Assembly: GCA_021828925.1 (NCBI GenBank)
Contig: JAJZCT010000007.1
Span: 1 to 17,255 of the forward strand
Direction: 5' to 3'
DNA length: 17,255 nt
Source: Planctomycetota bacterium
GTDB taxonomy: Bacteria; Planctomycetota; Phycisphaerae; WQYP01
The notes under the pieces are model-generated. The model had not been told where the DNA came from and searched no databases. It worked only from the letters and a program-made list of their open reading frames with translations. The translations under genes were made by a program, and so were the position numbers. Numbering within the stretch: position 1 is the first letter of the stretch; the number at the start of each line of letters is the position of its first letter. This document shows positions 6,802 through 14,969 of the stretch, piece by piece.

Positions 6802-8995
6802 TTTCTTCAACTGGCTCATAAGGTACAAGCACGCTGCTTAAATGGATTTTTCCCGTATCCTCCCCGTCCCGCCGAATAGTGATAACATTATTGCCCGCCA
6901 CAAGATTTAAATACATCGGCACATCCTCCCACTGATTCCAGCTTTTTAGAGAGGGCATCGTTAATCGGCTGACAAAAATGCCGTTGACATACACGCTCAT
7001 GGTTTTTACGGTGCCAACATCACCATTGGCCACGCGAAACGCTACACGGTAGGAACCGGCGGTACCGCGACAGACATAAAACGCGGCGGCCGTGCCATGG
7101 GTATCAAAGCCTTTTATGTAATCCACACCGGTAGATCCGGTCTTCCGTGTGACAATTATTGGGCGCTGAACTTTCGCCGCTCCGAACAAATGTACATCTT
7201 TGTAATATCCCCATGTGGGCCGCAACCAATTCGTAGGCGGCGTGAGACCGGAAAGGGACGCCCCCGCCGCCGCCAGTACTTCAACTTCCCTGGTAATTTT
7301 TTGATGTCCCAGAACCGCTATATCCATGCGTTGGCCTGACGGCACTTTTATCAGCGTTACAGCACCGGCCACATCCCTGTCCGTGTACCAGCCGGTCGCG
7401 ATTTCGGCCAACGCATCGGCATCGGCAACCTGCGGGGAAACCGCGCCGTTCACTTGCACGTGCCCCGCCGCCTGCCCGTGCACCCGCAGGATAAAATGCT
7501 TCACGCTGCTCTGGTACGCACCGCTGTTTTCGCCAATCTCGACATGGGTGTTTGCTCCATGTCGCACGAGGGAAATTTTCTGTCGATGAAAGTGTCCGTG
7601 TTGATAACTGTAGGATTCGCCGTCGTCATCATAAAATTCACCGACCGTTCTCTGTGTATCCGGATACACGTCGATAACAATTTTTTCAGGATTGGCGGTA
7701 TGTATGGCGCGCACCGGATCAGCTGTTGGAATAATGGCCCCGGCCTTTATAAACAGCGGCCAATCCATCCAGGAATCAGCATTGAGTTTATAATCAATCC
7801 ATTGTCCGCCGGAATAGGAATCACCACGGAAATAATCAAACCATTGCCCGGCGGGCAAATAGATGCGTTTGAGTCTGCTTTTCCCGGCTGAATCAAATTT
7901 TTCCAGTACCGGTGCAGCCATGATCCAATTGCCAAACATCCACTGATCCGTCATGTCCGCAACCTGCGGGTCATCGGGATAATCAAAGGTCATGGGCCGC
8001 ACAATACCGACGCCGCTTTCAACACACGCGGCGTGCTCCAGAGCATAAACATAAAAGAACCAACTGTAGCGCTGACGGATGGCCAGCTTGACGGTTTCAC
8101 AGGCCTGATCGCCAAATGCCCATGGCTGCCGCGGATCACCGGAGGAATGCGTGCGCAATGTCGGGCAGACGGCGGTGAATTGAAACCAGCGCGTATAGCA
8201 CTCCGGCGAAGGATGTCCGTTAAAGCCGCCGGTATCCTGCGCCCAGCGCATCTGCCCCAGTGCAATGGTGCTTAACATGTGTTTGGTTTGCAGGCGCATA
8301 ACCTCAAAGCCGGAATTAATATCGCCCGACCATGTGGCGTAGGCAAACCGCTGCGAACCCAGATAGAAATTGCGGTTCATTGACCATACGCGCTTTTCGG
8401 GCAAATCGCGGCGTTGCCCTTCATATAGCGACTGCTGCATGTGCATGAATTCAAAATTTCCCAGCGATCCCAAATCCGCCTCATCATTCCAGAAGCCTAC
8501 TATTCCGTGCTGCATGCAGCCATGCGTCCACGTGGCATGCCAATACCATTGCCGACATATTGGTTTGTAGAAATCAAGGTTATGCGACATTAAATGGGCC
8601 ATGTAATCCACAAAGGGCTTTTCACCGGGGAAAAATATTCCCAGTTTGCGTTTAATTTCCACGTGAAATTGCCCTGTAGTTATCCGAATCGGGTCACCTG
8701 AAATGTCTATGACGGCCGACGGATCGCCCGGGGCATGGGCGTTGGGCGCCAACACGGGTGTATGCGGATCACTTTTTCCATTGGCCAATAAATCCATGCG
8801 AAGGATTCCGGGAGAAGGTGTTGCAACCCGTAAGATGTCTTGGCCCAGACTCAGCGATAATATGCCGGCCTTCGCGGCGGCGTGCGTTACACCGCCGGCA
8901 CCCTGCCGGGGCGAAGCGGCGCGGATCTGATGGGACACGGAAGCGGCCAATGCCGCGGAAGAGACCGCTTTTAGAAAATGACGCCGATTTGCCAT
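6797..8995 (-). CDS. Exported glycoside hydrolase family 31 protein with C-terminal carbohydrate-binding-like domain
   Basis: Likely an exo-acting alpha-glycosidase (alpha-glucosidase or alpha-xylosidase type) of 732 aa. The start at 8995 is chosen because GGAG lies 8 nt upstream and the protein then opens with a Tat-like signal, NRRHFLKAVSSAALAA. GFWNDEAD gives the probable nucleophile Asp171, TWSGD gives Asp225 as the likely acid/base, and WAQDTGGFNG (Asp254) plus RQPWAFGD continue the GH31 barrel. Two beta domains follow (for example FYDDDGESYSY), then about 120 residues (VDYIKGFDTHG to the end) resembling a CBM35/CBM6 sandwich. Only about 170 residues precede the nucleophile, well short of the usual N-domain plus first barrel strands. 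The frame is continuous, so this looks like an old internal deletion or a divergent subfamily. Substrate cannot be assigned. Confidence 0.82.
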   Translation of the reverse strand: MANRRHFLKAVSSAALAASVSHQIRAASPRQGAGGVTHAAAKAGILSLSLGQDILRVATPSPGILRMDLLANGKSDPHTPVLAPNAHAPGDPSAVIDISGDPIRITTGQFHVEIKRKLGIFFPGEKPFVDYMAHLMSHNLDFYKPICRQWYWHATWTHGCMQHGIVGFWNDEADLGSLGNFEFMHMQQSLYEGQRRDLPEKRVWSMNRNFYLGSQRFAYATWSGDINSGFEVMRLQTKHMLSTIALGQMRWAQDTGGFNGHPSPECYTRWFQFTAVCPTLRTHSSGDPRQPWAFGDQACETVKLAIRQRYSWFFYVYALEHAACVESGVGIVRPMTFDYPDDPQVADMTDQWMFGNWIMAAPVLEKFDSAGKSRLKRIYLPAGQWFDYFRGDSYSGGQWIDYKLNADSWMDWPLFIKAGAIIPTADPVRAIHTANPEKIVIDVYPDTQRTVGEFYDDDGESYSYQHGHFHRQKISLVRHGANTHVEIGENSGAYQSSVKHFILRVHGQAAGHVQVNGAVSPQVADADALAEIATGWYTDRDVAGAVTLIKVPSGQRMDIAVLGHQKITREVEVLAAAGASLSGLTPPTNWLRPTWGYYKDVHLFGAAKVQRPIIVTRKTGSTGVDYIKGFDTHGTAAAFYVCRGTAGSYRVAFRVANGDVGTVKTMSVYVNGIFVSRLTMPSLKSWNQWEDVPMYLNLVAGNNVITIRRDGEDTGKIHLSSVLVPYEPVEES

Positions 8996-9381
8996 TGTAA
9001 CTACTCCGTTAATCAACTCATCTGCGCGAATGCCGAAAACGTCAGCCGTTTTATTTTTGTGCCGCCGTTGAAGGCAAGCCGCATTGTAGCCGCAGCTAAA
9101 ACTCATGCCCGTGCCTGCGCAAACGATAAATATTTTTGCGCTCCCGTTTTATAATCTCGGTTGAATGAAAGTCGGCGTTTTGCGGAAGAGCAATCGCCCA
9201 CCAAGCAGGGCAATGCGGCGAAAGGTATGGATCGCATGTTTAACGTAACCGGCCGATGGAACCGGGGGGTTCCCGGCCTGCGTATAAAACGCACGCATCA
9301 TTGCAAGAAGTCAGGGACCGGCAGCCAGAGGCTAGAGGTCCACCCGTTGCCGCTGCGGCTAAATTCGATTAAATTCTCGAG
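8996..9381. other. Divergent intergenic region between the GH31 and RNase Z-like genes
   Basis: This 386-bp spacer should hold the 5' regions of both divergent genes. A TATAAT lies at 9150-9155 but has no good -35 box on the plus strand. A strong hairpin lies at 9251-9278 (listed separately). A minus-strand frame extends the GH31 gene to 9106, but it adds no recognisable sequence and has no ribosome-binding site, so it is not annotated. No RNA gene was recognised. Confidence 0.5.
9251..9278 (+). other. Stable hairpin in the leader of the RNase Z-like gene
   Basis: GGCCG (9251-9255) pairs with CGGCC (9274-9278) and GGAACC (9258-9263) pairs with GGTTCC (9268-9273). This makes an 11-bp stem with a 2-nt bulge and a GGGG loop. 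No T-run follows. It could be a leader structure of the gene starting at 9382 or a factor-binding site. Confidence 0.5.
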
Positions 9382-10404
9382 ATGATGAAAACGCCTGATC
9401 AAGCATCCCCCGAACCCTCCAACGAACCAGCTCCACGCAATTTAACGGGTAACGCGCCTGTGCACGAGGCCCCGCTGCTGCCGCCGCTGGCAGTGGTCAA
9501 AACACCGTACTGCCATTTGCTTGGCTACAGCGTGGCGGGGGAAGAATCGGTGATTCAGGCACCGGAACTCAATGTGGTATTTGATATCGGCAAATGTCCG
9601 CGGCCGGTTCTCACCAGTGATTTCTGCCTGCTCACGCACGGCCACATGGACCATAGCGCAGGATTAGCTTACTACCTTTCTCAAAGATTTTTTCAGGGCA
9701 TGACGCCCGGCACCGTCATCTGCCACGCCGCGATTGCTGATGCGGTTTCCGGAGTTATTAAATCCTGGACTGCCCTGGAAGGCAAAGCTATTGCCCATCG
9801 GGTGATTGGCTTAAATATTGGAGAAGAGTTTGAATTGCGCAAGGGCTTGATTGTGCGAACATTTGCCACGCGGCACACCGTGCCATCAGCGGGTTTCCTG
9901 CTGCTGGATCGGCGGGAAAAGCTTAAACCGGAATTGGCGGAACAAAATTTACCCGGGCACATGTTGCGTGATATGAAAGCCCGCGGCGAAAAAATTACGT
10001 ACACCCTGGACGTTCCCCTGATCGCCTATACCGGCGACACCAGCATGGGCGAAACCCTGCTGCAGGACGGCGTGCGCGACGCCCGGATTCTGATTACCGA
10101 ATGCACTTTTTTTGAACATGGCCACCGCAAGCGGGCGGCTGTGGGCCAGCACATGCACGTCAACGAATTCATTGACGTACTGCCCAAGCTGGAAAATGAA
10201 CTGGTGTTGATTTCCCATTTATCCCGTCGGACCTATTTACGCTGGGCGCAAAAGCAACTGGAAAAGGCCATGGCAGGTCTAACCATCAAGCCCAAAGTGG
10301 AATTTTTCATGGATCACGCCCAGAAATTACAAGTCCGCCCCAGCAAAGCCGCCGCGTTCACCCCCGCCGAACCCCTCGGCAAAGACGACACCGAAGACGC
10401 ATAA
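9382..10404 (+). CDS. RNase Z-like metallo-beta-lactamase-fold hydrolase
   Basis: This 340-aa cytoplasmic protein has the metallo-beta-lactamase fold in the RNase Z/ElaC style, so a phosphodiesterase acting on tRNA 3' ends or another RNA is likely. LTHGHMDHSAG holds the HxHxDH zinc motif (His86, His88, Asp90, His91); ATRHTVPSAGF gives His165, AYTGDTS gives Asp219, and LISHLSRRTY gives His279. This full set of metal ligands is in the usual order. A segment of about 25 residues (about 180-205, ending KARGEKIT) corresponds to the region before the last strands in RNase Z. The first ~35 residues are proline-rich and probably disordered. Two ATGs are adjacent (9382 and 9385) and neither has a strong ribosome-binding site. 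The gene is longer than minimal RNase Z (about 305 aa). True tRNA-processing activity is unproven. Confidence 0.8.
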   Translation: MMKTPDQASPEPSNEPAPRNLTGNAPVHEAPLLPPLAVVKTPYCHLLGYSVAGEESVIQAPELNVVFDIGKCPRPVLTSDFCLLTHGHMDHSAGLAYYLSQRFFQGMTPGTVICHAAIADAVSGVIKSWTALEGKAIAHRVIGLNIGEEFELRKGLIVRTFATRHTVPSAGFLLLDRREKLKPELAEQNLPGHMLRDMKARGEKITYTLDVPLIAYTGDTSMGETLLQDGVRDARILITECTFFEHGHRKRAAVGQHMHVNEFIDVLPKLENELVLISHLSRRTYLRWAQKQLEKAMAGLTIKPKVEFFMDHAQKLQVRPSKAAAFTPAEPLGKDDTEDA

Positions 10405-10754
10405 AACCGTGTTTCAAATATCGTGGTTAGCCCTTGCCGTACTCCCATGAAAAATTCCAGTAGCCGTTCATGGAAATTCGGCCGGCAAACTGGAGAGCCT
10501 GCACGGCTGGGCGAACCCTCTCGGAAGGCCAAATTTCATCGAGATAGGCTATTACCGGACCGGCTATCCGGTAAAGTCGTGAACCGCTGCAAAGCCGTGG
10601 CGTTGCCTTATTTGGGGGTGGAGACCCACCGGGGAAGTTTGATGAATGGCCCTCCGAAATCCACTGCTTTCACATGTTTCCGCGCCGACGTATGATTTGG
10701 TCCATCACACGCCGCATGGCGGCGAAGGATTGTCGGTCGCATCGGGGTGACAAC
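10405..10754 (+). other. Hairpin-rich intergenic region before the defence-like operon
   Basis: No credible gene is found in these 350 bp. Four hairpins are stacked in about 190 nt. H1 is CCATGAA/TTCATGG (10445-10473). H2 is GAAATTCGGCC/GGCCAAATTTC (10473-10483 with 10527-10537, one mismatch), enclosing GAGAG/CTCTC (10493-10497 with 10518-10522). H3 is TTACCGGA/TCCGGTAA (10552-10574). H4 is GGTGG-AGAC-CCACC (10617-10630). None has a T-run. This could be a structured leader or noncoding RNA of the operon at 10755 or a folded repeat. It does not match any riboswitch I recognise. Confidence 0.45.
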
Positions 10755-13700
10755 ATGCTTCTGGATAATAAGGCCAATGGAAGAGTCGGCGATGCATTAC
10801 GCCAAAGCATTCGGCGCGATGCCCGGCTTTCCTTCATTACCTCCGCATTTTCGATCTACGCCTTTTCCCTTCTCAAGCCCGACTTAACCCACATCAGCGA
10901 CCTTCAACTTCTGTTATCGCCGAACGCGGCGCCCACTGCCACAGCAACACAGCAGCCATTTATCGTGCCCGGGTTAACCGGAAATGAAGCGGATCGGCGG
11001 CTCCGAAATTCCCTCAACCTACCATACGCTGCCCAGCAATGTGCCAATTGGCTGGAAGGCAAGGCCCAAATAAGAAAATCATTATCTCCGATAGCGCAGA
11101 ATCTATTGCATATCCAAAACCCGGAAGGCCAATGCGTAGCCATCCACGGCAGTTCAAGCTTCACCACTTCCGGCTTGGGCTTTGCGCCGTCAAATGGCTT
11201 TGACATGAATACCCTTGCCAACACGCCGGAACAGACCGGAGGTCTGCTGGAATGGTTCAATTCCATTTGGAATGACCAGGCCCTTGCCAAAGATGCTAAA
11301 CCACCTGTGCTGGCCCAACTCCGGGAGGTGTACCGGGAAAAATCCCCGGAGCTGATCTATTTTTTGACCCTCTACAATCTCTTCCAAGACTTACTGGTGC
11401 AAATCGACGAGGACCAGATCATCAGAACTCGCACCGGTATAAAGGACACACTTGTCTGGCAAAAGCTGTATCGCTTCCAGCGCGACGGCGTATTGGGGGC
11501 CATCGACAAAATCGAACGGTACAACGGCTGCATCATCGCCGACAGCGTCGGGCTGGGTAAAACCTTCGAGGCCTTGGCGGTTATCAAATATTACGAGCTG
11601 CGCAACGACCGCGTACTGGTGCTCTGCCCCAAAAAGCTCCGCGAAAACTGGACGATCTTCACCGTCAACGACAAATGTAACATCTTCGCCGCCGACCGCT
11701 TTAATTTTGACGTTCTTAACCACTCCGACCTTACGCGTGACTCCGGCTACTCCGGCGAATTAAATCTCTCCAGTGTTAACTGGGGTAATTACGACTTGGT
11801 GGTGATTGATGAATCCCATAATTTTCGTAACAGCCCGCAGCGAAAGGATGGCCTGACTCGGTATTCACGACTGATGCGGGACGTCATACAGTCCGGCGTA
11901 AAAACCAAGATACTTATGCTCTCAGCCACGCCCGTCAACAACAGGATGAATGACCTGAAGAATCAGGTTGCGTTTATCACCGGAGGTGCCGATGGTGCAT
12001 TGGCGGACCATGGTATCAGCAGCATCGAACAGACTTTGCGCAAAGCCCAGACACTTTTTAACCAATGGCTTAAGCAGGATGGCCCACAGCGCACCGCCGC
12101 AACGCTTTTGGAAGGTCTTAACTTTGATTATTTCAAACTCCTTGATTTGCTGACCATTGCACGGTCCCGCAGGCACATTGAGAAATATTACAACATCGCG
12201 GAAATTGGGGCCTTTCCGGAACGGACTAAACCGATCAACATCAAATCGGACATTGACACCGAACAGCATTTTCCACCGCTGAAGGAAATCAACCTCAACA
12301 TCCGACGCCTCAACCTCAGCGCCTACGCCCCGCTCAAATATGTGCTGCCGCGGAAGCTCGAAGAGTACAGCCGCAAATATGACATCGCGGTCAAGGGCGG
12401 CTCGACCTTCAAACAGGTGGACCGCGAGGAAAGTCTCATTCACCTCATGCGGGTGGGACTTTTCAAGCGCATGGAAAGCTCCATCAACTCCTTTGCGGTC
12501 ACACTCCAGCGGCTGCTCGAGGATGTGCGGCAGATCATCAGCAAGCTCGAATCGCACGATCAAACTACCATTGAGAGTTTGAAAATTGGAGATGTTGCCG
12601 TGGAGTCCGAAGAGCTCGAGCCGTACCTTGTGGGGAAAAAGGTCAAAGTGCTCATCCACGACGTGGACCGTATCAAGTGGTTGCAGCAGCTACGGGAGGA
12701 TGAATCGCTACTGGCCAACTTGCTGGCGGGCGCACAGGAAATCACCGCCGCCCGCGATGCGAAACTCCGGCACCTCAAGCAAGCGATTGCGCAAAAGTGC
12801 CAAAATCCCCCCAACCCCGGCAACCGCAAAATGCTTATCTTTACCGCCTTTGCCGATACCGCCGATTACCTCTATTGCAATATCGCCGAATGGGCTTCCA
12901 AAACGCTCGGTTTGCATTGCGCCCTGGTTACGGGCGGTACCAACGGAAATCAGGCGACCCTTCCCGACATTGCCCGGGATTCCAGTTCAATTATCACGTC
13001 ATTCTCTCCCCTATCCAAGGAGCGATCCAAGATTGATCCCGCGCTAACCGAGCAGATCGACATCCTGATCGCCACCGACTGCATTTCTGAGGGGCAAAAC
13101 CTCCAGGATTGCGATTGCGTGGTCAATTACGACATTCACTGGAATCCGGTGCGCATCATCCAGCGATTCGGTCGCATCGACCGCCTCGGCTCAAGAAACA
13201 AAACCATCCAACTGGTTAACTTCTGGCCAAATATGGAACTTGACGAATACATCAATCTGGAAGCCCGCGTAAGCGGGCGGATGATGCTGTTGGATATCTC
13301 CGCCACCGGCGAGGAAAACATCATTCAGACCACCGACCAAGCCCGCATGAATGATCTGGAATATCGCAGTCGGCAGCTCCAGCAACTTCAGGAAAGCGTG
13401 GTGAATCTTGAAGACCTTGCCAACAACATTTCCATAACAGATATGACGCTCAACGATTTCCGCATGGACCTGGCCGGCTACGTGAAGAATTACGCCGGAG
13501 ATCCGCAGCGCCTGCCCCTCGGCTCCTTTGCGGTCACGCCCCCGGCCGGGGCGGAAATTCCAGCGGGTGTGATCTTTTGCCTGCGCACCGCGACCTCCGG
13601 AACCGTCATCGACAGCGCCTATGCCCTGGCCCCGCATTATCTGGTGTACGTGCTGGAAAAAGGCGAAATTTTCCACAACTTTCCGCAAGCGAAAAAGATA

Positions 13701-13979
13701 CTCGACCTGTTCAAAAAACTGGCCCTCGGGCGCGGTGTCCCGGATACCGCTGCGGTTGCCGCGTTCAACAGCGCCACCCGGCAAGGTGCCGACATGGAAC
13801 ACTATCAAGCCCTGCTCGCCAAGGCCGTCGCTGCTATCACTGGCAAGGCCGATGAACAGGGAATCGAAAGCCTTTTCCAGCCCGGTGGGACGGCCGTAAA
13901 TAAAAACACCTTTGTAGGTGCCGACGACTTCGAGGTGGTTTCGTACCTGATAATTCTCCCGGAGCGTCCATCCGCATGA
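10755..13979 (+). CDS. SF2 (SNF2-like) helicase with N-terminal phospholipase-D-like domain
   Basis: This 1074-aa cytoplasmic protein is probably an ATP-driven DNA translocase of a modification/restriction-type system. The first ~200 residues resemble a PLD-like domain: SIYAFSLLKPDL near the start and GSSSFTTSGLG at about 132-142. Helicase motifs follow: DSVGLGKT (Walker A, about 263-270), VVIDESH (DExH, about 349-355), MLSATPVNNR (motif III), a C-terminal lobe with MLIFTAFADTADY, TDCISEGQNLQDCD, and QRFGRIDRLGS (motif VI, about residue 800). In the PLD domain the expected HxK reads LLHIQN, so the lysine is missing. ATG 10755 is chosen because GGGGTGA precedes it by 5 nt; the frame is open back to 10674 without a recognisable domain. 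It overlaps the DUF4391 gene by 4 bp. Confidence 0.85.
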   Translation: MLLDNKANGRVGDALRQSIRRDARLSFITSAFSIYAFSLLKPDLTHISDLQLLLSPNAAPTATATQQPFIVPGLTGNEADRRLRNSLNLPYAAQQCANWLEGKAQIRKSLSPIAQNLLHIQNPEGQCVAIHGSSSFTTSGLGFAPSNGFDMNTLANTPEQTGGLLEWFNSIWNDQALAKDAKPPVLAQLREVYREKSPELIYFLTLYNLFQDLLVQIDEDQIIRTRTGIKDTLVWQKLYRFQRDGVLGAIDKIERYNGCIIADSVGLGKTFEALAVIKYYELRNDRVLVLCPKKLRENWTIFTVNDKCNIFAADRFNFDVLNHSDLTRDSGYSGELNLSSVNWGNYDLVVIDESHNFRNSPQRKDGLTRYSRLMRDVIQSGVKTKILMLSATPVNNRMNDLKNQVAFITGGADGALADHGISSIEQTLRKAQTLFNQWLKQDGPQRTAATLLEGLNFDYFKLLDLLTIARSRRHIEKYYNIAEIGAFPERTKPINIKSDIDTEQHFPPLKEINLNIRRLNLSAYAPLKYVLPRKLEEYSRKYDIAVKGGSTFKQVDREESLIHLMRVGLFKRMESSINSFAVTLQRLLEDVRQIISKLESHDQTTIESLKIGDVAVESEELEPYLVGKKVKVLIHDVDRIKWLQQLREDESLLANLLAGAQEITAARDAKLRHLKQAIAQKCQNPPNPGNRKMLIFTAFADTADYLYCNIAEWASKTLGLHCALVTGGTNGNQATLPDIARDSSSIITSFSPLSKERSKIDPALTEQIDILIATDCISEGQNLQDCDCVVNYDIHWNPVRIIQRFGRIDRLGSRNKTIQLVNFWPNMELDEYINLEARVSGRMMLLDISATGEENIIQTTDQARMNDLEYRSRQLQQLQESVVNLEDLANNISITDMTLNDFRMDLAGYVKNYAGDPQRLPLGSFAVTPPAGAEIPAGVIFCLRTATSGTVIDSAYALAPHYLVYVLEKGEIFHNFPQAKKILDLFKKLALGRGVPDTAAVAAFNSATRQGADMEHYQALLAKAVAAITGKADEQGIESLFQPGGTAVNKNTFVGADDFEVVSYLIILPERPSA

Positions 13980-14731
13980 TCGACGCAATTTACCAATACC
14001 TGGCAATTCCCGAATCCTGCCGACTGGGCAAGCGTGTGTTCAAAAGCCTGTTCCTTCAGAAGATGCAACTCGGTGCCGGCGATAAAAAAACATTCGAGCA
14101 GGCTGTGGACAGCATCCTCTGGCAGTACACGCTCAAGCCCGCCACCATTCCTGTGGCAGCTTACCGTGACGACCAGCGGGAGTATGTTGAAATCGCGGTC
14201 TTGCAAGCAAATCTGCGCCAGCCCGCCCGCCACCAGCGTATCGCTGAAGCGATCCAGCGGGCCATTCCGTACCCGGTGCTGCTGGTACTGGCCTGCGAGT
14301 CGCGCGTCGCCATGAGTCTGGCCGAAAAATGCTTCGGTCAGGCGGATCGAAGCAAAATTGTCGCCGATGGCTTCTTCACCACCGATTGGCTCCCGCCGGA
14401 CGCACCGGGCGGCGTGGACGCGGATTTCTTGGCCGATTTAAATATGGGCAAGCTGCCGCGGGCTAATTTTTACGCGATGTATAGCGCTTGGGTCGCCCGA
14501 TTGATCGCCTTACAATGCTCCCAGTTCACCGGCGAATATCGGCTGACACCGGCGGATATGGATTGGCACGCTCGCCGCGACCGGCTGGCCGAGTGCCTGC
14601 GAACTGAAGAAAATATTTCCCAGTTGCGCCGTACTCTCGAAACCGAGACGCAGTTCAACCGGCAGGTGGAATTGAATATGCGGATCAAGGGGATGGAGAA
14701 AGGCCTGGCTTTGGCGGCAAAGTCGCTTTAA
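13976..14731 (+). CDS. DUF4391 domain protein of a PLD-helicase/methyltransferase cluster
   Basis: This 251-aa protein of unknown biochemical role starts inside the stop region of the helicase gene (ATGA overlap), so the two are translationally coupled. The opening (IYQYLAIPESCRLGKRVFKS), the central stretch VEIAVLQANLRQPARHQRIAEAIQRAIPYPVLLV and the polar, arginine-rich C-terminal helix match my recollection of DUF4391 proteins. These are often encoded between an SNF2/PLD helicase and a type III-style methyltransferase. The C-terminal 60 residues (LRTEENISQLRRTLETETQ onward) look like a coiled coil, so a subunit or scaffold role is plausible. No catalytic motif is evident. The family call is moderately secure; the function is inferred only from gene order. 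Confidence 0.7.
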   Translation: MIDAIYQYLAIPESCRLGKRVFKSLFLQKMQLGAGDKKTFEQAVDSILWQYTLKPATIPVAAYRDDQREYVEIAVLQANLRQPARHQRIAEAIQRAIPYPVLLVLACESRVAMSLAEKCFGQADRSKIVADGFFTTDWLPPDAPGGVDADFLADLNMGKLPRANFYAMYSAWVARLIALQCSQFTGEYRLTPADMDWHARRDRLAECLRTEENISQLRRTLETETQFNRQVELNMRIKGMEKGLALAAKSL

Positions 14732-14969
14732 CTGTAAAGGAAACGGATCAACAGAAAAAAAAGAGCGACCAGGGAATTAAATTCCGGGGTCGGCTGACGC
14801 CGGCCCATTCTGGCCGCCTGTTTAATGATAGCCATTCAACCCTGCCGGTCAAAGCCGTAAGCCAAAGCAGAAAACACCGGCAACGCGGGCGTGGCAGCCC
14901 CGTTTTGATGAGGTTGTGAAACGGCGTGGTTTGAGATACTTTGTCGGGCTGAAAAAACGGAGGTGTGCA
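14732..14969 (+). other. Spacer with palindromes between the DUF4391 and DUF4238 genes
   Basis: This 238-bp gap in an otherwise tight operon holds the palindrome GGAATTAAATTCC (14773-14785) and a 7-bp hairpin, GGTCGGC-TGAC-GCCGGCC (14788-14805, one G-T pair). It also holds a spaced repeat, TGCCGGT (14843-14849) with ACCGGCA (14876-14882). No T-run follows any of them. It may mark an insertion boundary or carry a separate promoter for the DUF4238 gene, but no convincing -35/-10 pair was found. Confidence 0.4.

Noticed and set aside
10560..10650. Cyclic-di-GMP or cobalamin riboswitch suggested by GCAAAGCC and GAGACC words
   Set aside because: Only isolated words match; the order of the conserved blocks and the required pairing do not fit either class.
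10423..10695. Possible 90-aa protein upstream of the helicase
   Set aside because: The region is filled with base-paired stems and the translation is a proline/arginine/serine mixture without recognisable motif or start signal.
11922..12659. Long minus-strand frame of 245 codons
   Set aside because: It is the antisense shadow of the helicase, whose motifs are continuous on the other strand.
13191..14006. Minus-strand frame of 271 codons
   Set aside because: It is antisense to the helicase C-terminal lobe, with no independent motif or ribosome-binding site.
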